Source: Lachnospiraceae bacterium (GTDB lineage: Bacteria; Bacillota; Clostridia; Lachnospirales; Lachnospiraceae). From it: a stretch of 64,000 nt of DNA. Numbering within the stretch: the first letter of the stretch is position 1; every line of letters begins with the position of its first letter. Positions 15,783-26,266 of the stretch are shown here, piece after piece. The translations under genes were made by a program, and so were the position numbers. The DNA is taken from positions 1 to 64,000 of the forward strand of contig JAFVXW010000029.1 in the NCBI GenBank assembly GCA_017500935.1, in the 5' to 3' direction. The notes beneath the pieces were generated by a model, which saw only the letters and a program-made list of their open reading frames with translations, was not told the DNA's origin and ran no database searches.

Positions 15783-18700
15783 ATGTTGCAGGAAAAAATG
15801 TACGTAAGATGTCCAGCGGATCGAGAAAGTATTACTGATCCCAGGGTATTTGTATGTGGACAGATTATGTCTACTGATGAATTTAAACAAACTGTAATAG
15901 TAAAAATACACGATCCATTCGGATTTTTATTGTTCTTCGAAGACTTACCTAAGGGTACTGTTGAACTGCCAATGGATATGGTAGAGCATTGTAGCATGTT
16001 TGTAGGCTCTGAGGTTATTGTTAAAGGTGAAGTCTGCAAAGTTCTTTCTGATCGAATGGGAAAAGATGGTTATTACAATTATTATGTTCAGATTGTAAAA
16101 GACAAGAGCATTTTGCGTGTATCAGAGAGAAGTATTATTGCTTCATTTACGAACGGACGTGTAGATCCTGCAAAACAGTTGAAAAAATATGAATTTCAGA
16201 ATCCATGCTGGTATATGGGACATACCGTTGTTTCGCGTAGTATGAACGTTCTTGAGAATTCAATCTATGGTTTTAAAGAATTAGCTGGTTCGAAAATATA
16301 TTTATTACCTCATCAGATCAACACTATTATGCGTTGTCTTCAGGAAAGTCCTTGTCGTTACATGTTGGCTGATGAAGTTGGTATGGGTAAAACTATAGAA
16401 GCAATTTCTGTATTGAAGATTTTCATGCAGAATAAGGCAAATATTTCTGTTTTACTTATTGTTCCAGAAACATTAAAAGAGCAGTGGAAAACGGAGTTGT
16501 TGCTGAAATTCAATATTTCAGTTGGTATTGGCAGAGATAATAACAATGTTGTAATTAAAACTGTCTCTGAATTGATATCTGCAGATGGACTCAAAAAATG
16601 GGACTTTGTAATTATTGATGAAGTTCATAGATATTTGAGATCGGAACGATATTATCAAATGCTTCATACCATCAGTAAAATTGCGCGCAATATTCTCCTT
16701 CTCAGTGCAACACCAGTTCAGCAGAGGAAAGAAGAATATTTAGACTTGCTCCGTTTGTTACAACCAGAAAAATATGATGCTTGCGATATAGAGCATTTTA
16801 GTGATTTGGTTAATAAGCAAAGCAGAATTATCCAAAAAACAGCACTTATTCTGGATGACTTAGGCGATTATGAGGAAGAAATTGGAGCTGCAATCAGTGA
16901 CGAAGAAGACCCACATGATTCTGAAGATTGCGAAGAACTTTATGAAGAAATTCACGATGATATCGAAGAGATATGCGATGAATTAAATGACGAGAAACTA
17001 TCAGCATTGTTGGAAAAAATCGATTATGAGGATGCTGATTTGGGTGTATACAAAATAAAAGTTATTCTGTCTTACATCTGTAGTAGTTATCAGGTTGAAA
17101 GTCATATTATCAGAAATCGAAGAAAAATTCTTGAAAACGCAGAGGATGGTAGCCGTTTATTGCCTTCGCGTGAATTATTAACAGCAACCTATACCTTGGA
17201 TAAAGACAAGAATACTTATGAGGCTGTGTGCTATCAGCTTATTTCTGAATGGTTAACAAATGGGAATGAGCAAATAGATATTGAAGGCGTTATAAAACCT
17301 TTGTTAGGTGCTTTTTTCAGTTCTCCATGGGCATTTGCAGTGAAACTGGACGAATTAAAGGAAAAAGGCGTTAAAATAAGCCGAGAGTTAACTTCCAGTG
17401 CGCAGAGTTGGCTTAATACAGAAAATCATTTATTGAAAAATATATCATCTGTGCTTGATGATCCGGATACTTTTGAAGATGAATACAATACCAGGTTAGT
17501 ATCTGTACTGAATTATCTCTATGATGAGTTATATGATAAGAAGATTGTAATTTTCACAAATTATAAAGAAACGTTCATGGCGTATAAAAAAGCCTTCGAA
17601 AACGTATTTCCACCAGAAGAAATTAGCTTCTTTGGTTGGGGAATGTCTTCAGAAGAAATTGAATTGGATGCCTATCGCTTCCAGAATGAAGATACTTGTC
17701 GAATGATTTTATGTGACTATTCTGGTGGTGAAGGGCGTAATTTCCAATGTGCAGACTATATTGTTCATATTGACTTACCTTGGGATGCAAATATGATTGA
17801 ACAGAGAATAGGGCGACTCGATCGATTAGAAAGAGATACTGAACGACCGGTTGTTCATTCTGTGGCAATTTATACAGAAGATACTTTTGAAGAGGCGTTA
17901 TTTAACTTTTGGAGTAATGGATTAAAAATTTTTACACAGTCTTTAAGCGGTATGGAAATCATCATGAAAGATATAAATGCTGAGATAATTTCTGCCGTTA
18001 AGGAAGATTTTAAATATGGATTATTTGAACGCGTGCCTAAAATAATCGAGATTGCTGATTCTATGCGGGAGATCGTTCGTAAAGAACAGAATTACGATGC
18101 TGCTGGATTTATGTTTCGTCCCATGTATGCTGAATTAAAAAGGCTCATTGATTATTACGCGCAGAATGAGAATGCATTATTCGCAAGTACTATGACAAAT
18201 TGGGCAAGTTTAGCTGGATTCAGAGGTATTGGTAATAAACATGGTGTGATTACATATACCGCAACTTCTTTCTCGCCAAAGTCAGCAATAAATTCACAGC
18301 TCATTCCACCTAAATGGAATGACTATTTAAATACCGAACAAAATAAGTTTGTAAATAATGTACAAGACGCATACAACAAAAAAATGGCAATTCGTACGCA
18401 GGAAAGGTCTATTAGAGGTACATTTATCAGAAAACAAGCGATTGAAAATGATTATCTCCATTTTTTTTCTCCTGGTGACGAAGTGTTTGACTGTATAGTA
18501 AATAATGCAATTAATTCTTGTAAAGGAAGATCAAGTGCATTTGCTATCCCAGCAGAGATAAACTGGCGTGGATTAATTCTCATCTGGTCGCTTTCTCCAA
18601 ATGAAAACTATCTTATGGATAATGGGGTGTCTATTTATGCACTTAGTCCATATAGGAACTACTTAATGTCTGAACAAGTGATTATACCGATCAGCATTGA

Positions 18701-19163
18701 TAATATTGAAGCATATTCGGATGAAAGAATTGTCCGGGAATTTAACCAAATAATTAATTTGGGCTTTAACAAAGGAAAAACGATCCACCTTGGAAAGCGA
18801 AGCCGGGCTGCTGGTTATCTTAAAGAAGTTATTAATGGGGTTAATATTGAATGGTTCAAGAATCAATTCTCTGAAGAGGTGTGGGAAGATCTTGTTGACA
18901 CTGCAAGAAAAGAGGCCTATGAAAAGGCAGTTGAACAATTTAAGAAACGATCCAATATTCGAGGTGCGCGTGAAGAAATGGAACGAGCATTATCAGCTAA
19001 AGTTGCAAATAGCATGTACTATGGTGTTGATGATAAAACTATTGAAACTATAAAACAAGAGCAGAAAATTCTGTTAGAAGCTATAAAGCGACCAAAAGTG
19101 ACATTAGATTCTGCTGCGTTTGTATGGATGGTGAAATCAGATAATGGACAAAACAACTATTAA
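15783..19163 (+). CDS. SNF2/RapA-type helicase, DpdE-like
   Basis: 1126 residues. An N-terminal domain of about 150 residues precedes a SNF2-type motor: ADEVGMGKT (Lys203), DEVH (279-282), LLLSATPVQQRKEEYLDLL, a long acidic insertion near residues 360-410, then HIDLPWDANMIEQRIGRLDRLE. About 350 residues of unassigned C-terminus follow. SNF2 motors translocate on duplex DNA. Size and the order SNF2, RecQ-like, about 260 aa, about 1000-aa ATPase recall DpdE-F-G-H of 7-deazaguanine DNA islands. It overlaps the next gene by 20 bp. Confidence 0.85.
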   Translation: MLQEKMYVRCPADRESITDPRVFVCGQIMSTDEFKQTVIVKIHDPFGFLLFFEDLPKGTVELPMDMVEHCSMFVGSEVIVKGEVCKVLSDRMGKDGYYNYYVQIVKDKSILRVSERSIIASFTNGRVDPAKQLKKYEFQNPCWYMGHTVVSRSMNVLENSIYGFKELAGSKIYLLPHQINTIMRCLQESPCRYMLADEVGMGKTIEAISVLKIFMQNKANISVLLIVPETLKEQWKTELLLKFNISVGIGRDNNNVVIKTVSELISADGLKKWDFVIIDEVHRYLRSERYYQMLHTISKIARNILLLSATPVQQRKEEYLDLLRLLQPEKYDACDIEHFSDLVNKQSRIIQKTALILDDLGDYEEEIGAAISDEEDPHDSEDCEELYEEIHDDIEEICDELNDEKLSALLEKIDYEDADLGVYKIKVILSYICSSYQVESHIIRNRRKILENAEDGSRLLPSRELLTATYTLDKDKNTYEAVCYQLISEWLTNGNEQIDIEGVIKPLLGAFFSSPWAFAVKLDELKEKGVKISRELTSSAQSWLNTENHLLKNISSVLDDPDTFEDEYNTRLVSVLNYLYDELYDKKIVIFTNYKETFMAYKKAFENVFPPEEISFFGWGMSSEEIELDAYRFQNEDTCRMILCDYSGGEGRNFQCADYIVHIDLPWDANMIEQRIGRLDRLERDTERPVVHSVAIYTEDTFEEALFNFWSNGLKIFTQSLSGMEIIMKDINAEIISAVKEDFKYGLFERVPKIIEIADSMREIVRKEQNYDAAGFMFRPMYAELKRLIDYYAQNENALFASTMTNWASLAGFRGIGNKHGVITYTATSFSPKSAINSQLIPPKWNDYLNTEQNKFVNNVQDAYNKKMAIRTQERSIRGTFIRKQAIENDYLHFFSPGDEVFDCIVNNAINSCKGRSSAFAIPAEINWRGLILIWSLSPNENYLMDNGVSIYALSPYRNYLMSEQVIIPISIDNIEAYSDERIVREFNQIINLGFNKGKTIHLGKRSRAAGYLKEVINGVNIEWFKNQFSEEVWEDLVDTARKEAYEKAVEQFKKRSNIRGAREEMERALSAKVANSMYYGVDDKTIETIKQEQKILLEAIKRPKVTLDSAAFVWMVKSDNGQNNY

Positions 19164-21612
19164 ATGTTTAGTAGAAGAATATCTGAATGGCAAACGTCAA
19201 GAAATGGCCATTGATTACGAGACGTATGATACTGCGTATGACCGATTTTTATTGCATACAATAAAGAGACTTCAGGTAAGCTATGACTTGTTAGTGCAGA
19301 ATCAATGTGGATTGAATGATTTTCTGATTTCTCTAAGGGATTATTTATTAACTTTTCAGACGGATATATCTTTAAAGGACATGGTTATCCCAATAGATAA
19401 TCCCTATGGAATTTCTAAGAACAAGGAGAATGGCAAATATTTTGCAGGATTTCAATTTCCAGATTATATTAACCATTCGTTTGCTGAGAAAGTATTCCTG
19501 AAAGAAGAACCAATTACCAAAATAAATAAGAGGGATTACGATCTACATACTGATCCATTAATAAAAAAAATAACAGGATTCTCCTATTTTAAATCAATGG
19601 ATCAAAAGCTTGCTGTATATGGCGCTTTGAATACACCGGATGGATATACGACCTTAGTTTCTTTGCCAACTGGTGGAGGAAAGAGTCTTATTACACAGAC
19701 TCTCTCATATCAAAAAGATGGACTGACCATTATTATTGTACCAACCATATCACTAGCTATTGATCAGGTTAGAGTTGCAAAAGGAATTATTCAATCGGAT
19801 AGTGTAGACAACGAAGTGTTCTACTATAGCTCAGGAGTTGATGCAGGTCCTATATTACAAGCAATAAAAAAACAGCAGGCGAAAATGCTTTTTATTTCTC
19901 CGGAGTCTGTTATAAATAATCCGGGATTTACATCTGTTGTAAAAGAAGCAAATATATCAAGATATTTGAAAAATATAATTATCGATGAGGCACATATTGT
20001 TGTTGATTGGGGGGCTTCGTTTAGAATTGATTATCAATGCCTGGAATCTTGGAGAAAGAAATTACTACTTAGTAATCCAGCCATTAGAACTATTCTATTA
20101 TCTGCCACATATGAACAGAGATGTATCTCAATCTTGAAAAGTTTCTTTTCTAAAAATGAAAAGTGGATAGAAATTAGATGTGACTCATTGAGACATGAAC
20201 CTCGATACATACTAGTAAAATCTCGTTCTAATTCCGAAAAACAGAAAAGAATGTTGGAATTAGTTCAAAAATTGCCACATCCAATGATAATTTATGTTGC
20301 ACGTCCTGCGGAGGCTGACGATATAAAAAATTATTTAAAAGACAATGGTATTACTAATGTACAGACTTTTACAGGTCTTACGACAGGAACAAAACGTAAG
20401 GAGCTTATTGATCAATGGGCAGATGATCAATTCGAAATAATGATAGCTACGTCAGCATTTGGTGTTGGAGTTGATAAAAGCGATGTTCGAACGGTGCTCC
20501 ATATGTATATTCCCCCAAATCCTAATGCCTACTATCAGGAATTAGGTAGAGGCGGAAGAGATCGTCTTCCATGTTTAAGTGTGATGTGTACACATCCAGA
20601 AGATCTTAATATTGCTTTCCAGAGAATATCAAAGAAGGTTATGACAACCGAAAAAATAGTTGGTCGTTGGAATAGTATGTACAATAGTCCAACATCTAGG
20701 CGAATCGATAACACAATCTACATAGATACCTCTGTAAAACCAAATTATCATGTAATTGATCTGATTGATGATTCTCCTACGTCAGATGCGGATATGAATT
20801 GGAATATCTATGTTCTTCTTTTGCTAAGAAGATTTGATCTTATAAAAATTGTAGATGTTATTCCACAGACGGAGAAGTATATATTTGTTATTGAGATTGT
20901 AGAAGACGGACTTAGACTTAATGATGAATTGCAGAGTCATATATTAGATGTTATTCGAACAAAGGAATGGAATTATTATACAAATGCTTTTCAAACAATA
21001 CAGGTAGCAATAAAAAACAGCGAATGGAATTGTTGGTCTGAAATGTTTTATGAAACTTATGATAGGGTTTCTGAGTACTGTGCAGGTTGTAATGCGCATG
21101 CAGAAGCGATAGAAAGTGATTTTGTAGAATTCCCGTTAAAAATGCAAGTGAAGGAACCGGTAAAGATCTTGGCTCAAGATCAATTAGCATTGTTTGGAGG
21201 AGCGAACGACTTTATATTGTCTTCGAATTCTGTAAATGAACAAGATATATTTGTTGGATTATTAAAAAAACGTTTAGACGTGCTTGTTACAATGGGGGAG
21301 CCGGATATCACGCCTTTTTTTGATAATGAAGGTTATGCTAGAAATGTGCTGGTATTGAACACACAAGCTTTGCGAGAACTTGTAAAGAAAAAGAGTTTTT
21401 ATTATTTATCAGGTCTTGTTGCTATTAAATATAGTGGCACACCTAGAGAAATATACGAAATAATGATGTACGTAACAAAAAATTTAAGTAAACAGTCTGG
21501 ATTAAAAATCATTCATATTATTCAAGATAATATTTATTTTGATTGGATTAATAAGGCGTTTACGGATTTAGTTGATGGACCGGTAATTCCGATTCAGTTG
21601 TTATGTGATTAG
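19144..21612 (+). CDS. RecQ-like helicase, DpdF-like
   Basis: 822 residues. After about 150 N-terminal residues comes a superfamily 2 RecQ-type core: LPTGGGKS (Lys180), IIDEAHIVVDW (Asp281), ILLSATYE, then YYQELGRGGRDRLP (motif VI). The RecQ zinc-binding and HRDC domains are not seen. A CAGCNAHAEAIES block near residue 650 has two Cys residues. RecQ-like helicases unwind 3'-tailed DNA. It is translationally coupled to the SNF2 gene. I name it DpdF-like from architecture and neighbours, not from a search. Confidence 0.85.
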   Translation: MDKTTIKCLVEEYLNGKRQEMAIDYETYDTAYDRFLLHTIKRLQVSYDLLVQNQCGLNDFLISLRDYLLTFQTDISLKDMVIPIDNPYGISKNKENGKYFAGFQFPDYINHSFAEKVFLKEEPITKINKRDYDLHTDPLIKKITGFSYFKSMDQKLAVYGALNTPDGYTTLVSLPTGGGKSLITQTLSYQKDGLTIIIVPTISLAIDQVRVAKGIIQSDSVDNEVFYYSSGVDAGPILQAIKKQQAKMLFISPESVINNPGFTSVVKEANISRYLKNIIIDEAHIVVDWGASFRIDYQCLESWRKKLLLSNPAIRTILLSATYEQRCISILKSFFSKNEKWIEIRCDSLRHEPRYILVKSRSNSEKQKRMLELVQKLPHPMIIYVARPAEADDIKNYLKDNGITNVQTFTGLTTGTKRKELIDQWADDQFEIMIATSAFGVGVDKSDVRTVLHMYIPPNPNAYYQELGRGGRDRLPCLSVMCTHPEDLNIAFQRISKKVMTTEKIVGRWNSMYNSPTSRRIDNTIYIDTSVKPNYHVIDLIDDSPTSDADMNWNIYVLLLLRRFDLIKIVDVIPQTEKYIFVIEIVEDGLRLNDELQSHILDVIRTKEWNYYTNAFQTIQVAIKNSEWNCWSEMFYETYDRVSEYCAGCNAHAEAIESDFVEFPLKMQVKEPVKILAQDQLALFGGANDFILSSNSVNEQDIFVGLLKKRLDVLVTMGEPDITPFFDNEGYARNVLVLNTQALRELVKKKSFYYLSGLVAIKYSGTPREIYEIMMYVTKNLSKQSGLKIIHIIQDNIYFDWINKAFTDLVDGPVIPIQLLCD

Positions 21613-21629
21613 GACAGTGAGGTGAAAAA

Positions 21630-22409
21630 ATGTTTCAAGAAAAGATGGTTACTCCAGCTATCCCGGAAAGGGTATATACTCTTTGTAAAATAGTAGAAAA
21701 GAAACCTATCTCAAACTCTGAATTAAAAGAGAAACTTGAACCAGATTATTTGAATAATGCATCTTCATACTATGCCGATTATCGTAATGCGGCAGAAGAA
21801 CTTAAGTTGATTTCTATATCTGATAATATGATTTCGTTAAATGTTGACACAAGTGTTATTAAGACCACAGAACATATGCGAAAATATATTAATAGCATAA
21901 TATGCGAATTTCATAACGGACAGTTCTATCAGGTCACAAGAGCTTATTTTGATTTGGACAGTAATATTCTTAAGGGTGAGAAAAATGTTGCAAATCTGGC
22001 ACCTTTGATGAGCCAGAAAACAAATAGACCAGTGGATGCAATGGCAATGAGAGCATGGAGATTCTGGATATCCTACTTAGGAATGGGATATTTACAAGAT
22101 ATGTTCATCATCCCAAATGCGGATACTTTTATCAAAGATATTATTGAATTTACAGGTTTTGAGAAGAATCGCAGATATTCGTTTGGTGAATTTATGGGGC
22201 GAATTTTACCTTATAGTAAAATCATTATAAATTCTGATCCAAATAATCGTTCTATTAATTATGGGGTATCGAATGCACTCCGTTCTTTGCATGATGCCGG
22301 TTATATAAAGCTGGAGCATATTCTGGATCAGGATGATATTTGGAATCTGTATCCGCTGAAAGCACATACTGTTAGTGGCACTGTAACTAATATCACAATT
22401 TGTAAGTAA
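21630..22409 (+). CDS. 259-aa protein, DpdG-like by position
   Basis: 259 residues with a good RBS (GTGAGGTG). No catalytic motif. Residues 10-75 look like a winged helix (VYTLCKIVEKKPISNSELKE), and a second such fold may lie at about 190-245 (SNALRSLHDAGYIKLEHI). It sits between the RecQ-like helicase and the 1030-aa ATPase, the place DpdG holds in Dpd clusters. It could be an adaptor that reads DNA or binds the helicases. Function unknown. Confidence 0.7.
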   Translation: MFQEKMVTPAIPERVYTLCKIVEKKPISNSELKEKLEPDYLNNASSYYADYRNAAEELKLISISDNMISLNVDTSVIKTTEHMRKYINSIICEFHNGQFYQVTRAYFDLDSNILKGEKNVANLAPLMSQKTNRPVDAMAMRAWRFWISYLGMGYLQDMFIIPNADTFIKDIIEFTGFEKNRRYSFGEFMGRILPYSKIIINSDPNNRSINYGVSNALRSLHDAGYIKLEHILDQDDIWNLYPLKAHTVSGTVTNITICK

Positions 22410-22420
22410 GGGGGTGCTTT

Positions 22421-25400
22421 ATGGATTCTAGTATAGCAAGAGAACGAATTTCATATGTTGTAAAACCAGATTCGATAACTGCATCCCAAGGTGATTTTCT
22501 GGCAACGCATGTTGCAATTAAGAGATTGCATCTTGTCAATAAGTTTGACATTATGCCTACCGGTGGGAAAGATTATTCAGAGGAAGCAGTATATAAAAAG
22601 TTTGTCTTAAATCCAGAAAACAAGCACCAGTTCTTAGCGGTATATGGACAGAGTGGAACAGGTAAATCACACTTAATTCGTTGGTTCGAGGCAAAATATC
22701 GTTACGATAAACCGGAAAATGAGGTCATACTTTTTATTCGAAGAAGTGATAATACATTAAAAGGAACTATCAGACAGCTCCTGGCAACGCCTGAAGTACA
22801 GGAAATTGCTAATAAAGATGTATTTGATCGTCTTGTTAGGGCCGCTGTGAATGAGGATGAGCAAAAACTCAAAGGACGTATTTATCATGATTTTATCAAT
22901 GAAATAGAACATGATGATGAAGAACATGAGATTCGCTTGACTAATGTTAAAAGGAAGCGATTGACTGCTTTTTTATATAATGAAGTAGTACAGAATCACC
23001 TCTTGTCATCCGAAGGACCTATTGAGAGAATTTATTCGAAAGTCGCAGAACACTCTTCGGTTGATAGAGACACTATTGCTCAGTTTATAGCAGAGGATTT
23101 TATGGTTACGACCGATCTTTTTGAAAATATTCATCGTGCAGGTGCTGATCCAAAAGCAGAAAAGATGGCTCGTGAATTAATGGCTGATGACAGTGGAATG
23201 TTAGATGCTACAAAGATTGCCAATTATTTAAATCAGTTTGTAAATGATGTTATTCAGCGATGTGCTGGAATTGAGCCTGGGGACTTTAGAGACATCTTTC
23301 AAGATATTCGTAAAGAACTTTATCGTATAGGGAAAAATTTAACATTATTCATTGAAGATGTTACTTCATTTACGGGTGTTGATGATACATTACTTGATGC
23401 TCTTATTGTAGAGCATACTGGAATGAATGCCGGAGAAAATCTTTGTAGAATATCATCTATTGTAGGGACAACAAGTAACTATCTTCAAAATAATTTTCGA
23501 GATAATCATAAAGATCGTATTACTCAGTACGTATATATTCCGAGCGATGTGTTTGATGAAGATGGTATTTTCGAATTTGTAGGAAGATATCTCAATACTA
23601 TGTCTTTATCGGAATCAGTAATTGATAGTTGGATGAAGGCGCATGCTACTGAGGATACTTATCCTGTTCATGAAGTTAAAGAGGGTGTTGAATGGGAATT
23701 TATCAAGATAAAAGGTGGAAAGAAATTATGCTTATATCCATTTACCAAGAATAGTATTCGGTATCTTTATAAGTATGGATTGACACAAGGGCACCAGACT
23801 CCTAGATATATTATCAGAGATATTATTGAGCCTGTTGTCAATGATATTTTAGTTGATAAAAACAATTTCCCAAGCATTAAATACAATATTGTTAATGTAA
23901 ATACAACTCTGAGTTATAGAATTCATAACCAGATTAAAGATGAAATTCAAGCAGACAGACTACTTCGCTTTTTAAGTATTTGGGGAAATGGCGAGCCAGA
24001 TCAGTACACTCAAGATAATGTTGTGTATGTTTCATCTGTTAAAAAGAGTATTCTTACAGAACTTGGACTTCCAGAGTTAACTTTGTCCCAGGTTGAAACT
24101 CCTGTTAATGTGCCAAAGGATGCTCAAAGTGGAAAAAATTCTGAGACCTCTCCAAGTGGTGGCGTAAATAATAATTCCTTGTCTGTGATTCCATTAAAAA
24201 TACAAGAACGAGTGAGCAAAGCAAATGCCGAATTAGTTAATTGGACAAATGGACAAGCTATCGACATTTCGGCCAATGTTGGTACAAGCGGAATACTTCG
24301 TGCAGCTCAGGGAGATATGTGCACTTATTTATTTTCCTCTATCAATTGGCAAGCTGAAGGTGTTTCAATGGATAATATCTCAAAAGTCAAAGCTTCCAGA
24401 AGTACATTGGTTATGTTTGAGAATCAGACAAAGGGTAGCGGTTTTTTTGTAATGCCAGCAAGCTGGGATTCTATGAATGTAATCAGCGCATTTATCAGGT
24501 GGAGAGAATATGGTAATCAGAGTTGGGATTATCCAGATTCAGACCTTGATGCATTCTTGGTTACTTCATGGTCATCTAGAATTAAAGATAATATCGTTAG
24601 TGCTATTACCGATGAAAATGGAGGAAAGACAAAATATATTGAGGCGGCAATTGCTGCGGAAATGTATAGAATGATTCTTTATGGAGAATTTAGAGAACGT
24701 AGTCTAAAAAATCTTACAGCAAAATATTTGTATGATGTTAAACCTAAGAAAATAGATAAAACAAATCATACAAAAGAATGGAATTCTTTGGTTTCGTTGT
24801 TATCAACAAAAGGTGCAGATGTTACCAATAGAGAAACCGTAAGACAGTATTTTAATATCCCTCAAGGCGGCGGTGGTTCGATTATTGTTTTAGATGAACC
24901 CAACTTAATGCGTTCATTCAGAAAAGTTAAGACTAATAACCTTGCTGTTCCTGAAGAAGATTTACAATCAAATGATGTTGTTAAGCTTAGAAGAGATGCC
25001 TTTACATATTTGGGTAATATCGTAGAACGTATTGATAGTGTTGCAAAAGCAGAAATTACAAATGCCCTTACGCTTCTACAGCCTATATATGATTATTTTG
25101 ATTCTGATGAGATTGATGAAGATGATATCATTGATTTCGCAGCTGAAGCAAAAAAATTCTATGATGAAATCAACAATGCTATGATTCCAGTAGCATTTTC
25201 ATCTTCCGATCATCTCAAGAAAAATGCCAAACAGATTGCAAAAGCAATAGGTGATATCTCTGAAGTATTAGATGAAGATGACCCATTGCCGGTTTTAATG
25301 ACTTTTTCCGGCGATCCTATTTCAGACATTCAGCCATTGCTTGAATATTTTAAACAATTAGAAGCTGACATAGAGAAGGTCGACAAACAGCTTAATAACA

Positions 25401-25513
25401 GAAAAACTGCACTTGGAAATGTGGGAGAGAAGGATGATTCTAGTTCGCGATACGCGGAAGAGATCGGCGATATTCAATACTGTATTACTTTAATGGAAGG
25501 AGGCCAGCTATAA
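22421..25513 (+). CDS. Large P-loop ATPase, DpdH-like
   Basis: 1030 residues. Walker A GQSGTGKSH (Lys82) lies close to the N-terminus, and Walker B LTLFIEDVTSF (Glu312, Asp313) after a charged helical insertion. The long C-terminal part is unassigned and ends in coiled coil (YFKQLEADIEKVDKQLNNRK). Spacing of the motifs suggests an AAA-like or STAND-like module. Length and place match DpdH. The stop overlaps the next start (TAATG), so the 218-aa protein is probably a stoichiometric partner. Confidence 0.75.
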   Translation: MDSSIARERISYVVKPDSITASQGDFLATHVAIKRLHLVNKFDIMPTGGKDYSEEAVYKKFVLNPENKHQFLAVYGQSGTGKSHLIRWFEAKYRYDKPENEVILFIRRSDNTLKGTIRQLLATPEVQEIANKDVFDRLVRAAVNEDEQKLKGRIYHDFINEIEHDDEEHEIRLTNVKRKRLTAFLYNEVVQNHLLSSEGPIERIYSKVAEHSSVDRDTIAQFIAEDFMVTTDLFENIHRAGADPKAEKMARELMADDSGMLDATKIANYLNQFVNDVIQRCAGIEPGDFRDIFQDIRKELYRIGKNLTLFIEDVTSFTGVDDTLLDALIVEHTGMNAGENLCRISSIVGTTSNYLQNNFRDNHKDRITQYVYIPSDVFDEDGIFEFVGRYLNTMSLSESVIDSWMKAHATEDTYPVHEVKEGVEWEFIKIKGGKKLCLYPFTKNSIRYLYKYGLTQGHQTPRYIIRDIIEPVVNDILVDKNNFPSIKYNIVNVNTTLSYRIHNQIKDEIQADRLLRFLSIWGNGEPDQYTQDNVVYVSSVKKSILTELGLPELTLSQVETPVNVPKDAQSGKNSETSPSGGVNNNSLSVIPLKIQERVSKANAELVNWTNGQAIDISANVGTSGILRAAQGDMCTYLFSSINWQAEGVSMDNISKVKASRSTLVMFENQTKGSGFFVMPASWDSMNVISAFIRWREYGNQSWDYPDSDLDAFLVTSWSSRIKDNIVSAITDENGGKTKYIEAAIAAEMYRMILYGEFRERSLKNLTAKYLYDVKPKKIDKTNHTKEWNSLVSLLSTKGADVTNRETVRQYFNIPQGGGGSIIVLDEPNLMRSFRKVKTNNLAVPEEDLQSNDVVKLRRDAFTYLGNIVERIDSVAKAEITNALTLLQPIYDYFDSDEIDEDDIIDFAAEAKKFYDEINNAMIPVAFSSSDHLKKNAKQIAKAIGDISEVLDEDDPLPVLMTFSGDPISDIQPLLEYFKQLEADIEKVDKQLNNRKTALGNVGEKDDSSSRYAEEIGDIQYCITLMEGGQL

Positions 25514-26169
25514 TGATTTTTGATCAGATGAAGTATCGTATCAAAGAAATGAAAGAGCTGCGTCGCCTGGAAACTATTAAGGCAAACCAAGTGCAGCAAG
25601 AGGCCACAGATACGAAGTATCATGGTTTGGTTATTCGGGTAAAAGGATTTATTGATATACTTCAGTATTTACAAATAGAATTGGGATTTGAAGTTTCAGA
25701 TTCGTGTAAAGCCGAAATCAATGCTCTTTTAGGAAAACTGCAGGAAGTAATTAAGGATGGATATGCTAACAAGGATTTAGTTACAGAATCAGAAGGTGAT
25801 CTAAAAAACATATTGGGCACAATAAAAAAAGACTGGACAAAGCATCATACTAATCTTACATCCACAACAGTTAACACATTGAAAATGATTGGAGGAATTG
25901 AATCTGATCAAGTTGAAGCGTGTCTTTCAGATATAAAAGATGCTAGTGCTTGGCAGATGGATTTGGAAGTTTATAAAAAATTGAAAAAGGCGCTTGATAG
26001 AGCAGATTCATTAATAGAAAAAATGAGTTTGGATCAGGATATCATTGAATTTTTAACGAAAATGACTTCTGGGAAAGCAACATTTTATGATCTGAATGAT
26101 AAAGTAATGGATTGGATAAAGCGAGAGTCTTTGGAAAAGAGAATAAAGCTGTCCTTTACCGCTCAATAA
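25513..26169 (+). CDS. 218-aa helical protein, partner of the ATPase
   Basis: 218 residues, starting within the stop of the large ATPase gene. It is almost entirely predicted helix with charged heptads (MKYRIKEMKELRRLETIKA at the N-terminus) and no catalytic motif. Last gene of the helicase block; a 97-bp gap with a new promoter follows. It may be the counterpart of DpdI, but I cannot show that. Likely a subunit of a complex with the upstream ATPase. Confidence 0.7.
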   Translation: MIFDQMKYRIKEMKELRRLETIKANQVQQEATDTKYHGLVIRVKGFIDILQYLQIELGFEVSDSCKAEINALLGKLQEVIKDGYANKDLVTESEGDLKNILGTIKKDWTKHHTNLTSTTVNTLKMIGGIESDQVEACLSDIKDASAWQMDLEVYKKLKKALDRADSLIEKMSLDQDIIEFLTKMTSGKATFYDLNDKVMDWIKRESLEKRIKLSFTAQ

Positions 26170-26191
26170 TAAGAGCAATACGAATGAAAGT

Positions 26192-26246
26192 TTGACATTA
26201 TCTCATTTACGAGATATACTTAAGTAGCTACTTAAGTATATCTCGT
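26192..26246 (+). promoter_or_regulatory. dnd promoter with 38-bp palindromic operator
   Basis: TTGACA (26192-26197), 17-bp spacer, TATACT (26215-26220). A perfect inverted repeat of 19 + 19 bp without spacer spans 26209-26246, centred between 26227 and 26228. It covers the -10 box and the expected start point. There is no T tract, so it is not a terminator. This is a textbook position for a dimeric repressor. DndB represses dnd genes in some bacteria; DndB or the HTH protein at 9743 are the candidates here. Confidence 0.8.
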
Positions 26247-26266
26247 TTGATGTTTTAGGAGAGAAA

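Noticed and set aside
26209-26246. Palindrome before dndB as a transcription terminator
   Set aside because: There is no T tract, no loop, and the repeat overlaps a near-consensus -10 box, so an operator is more likely.
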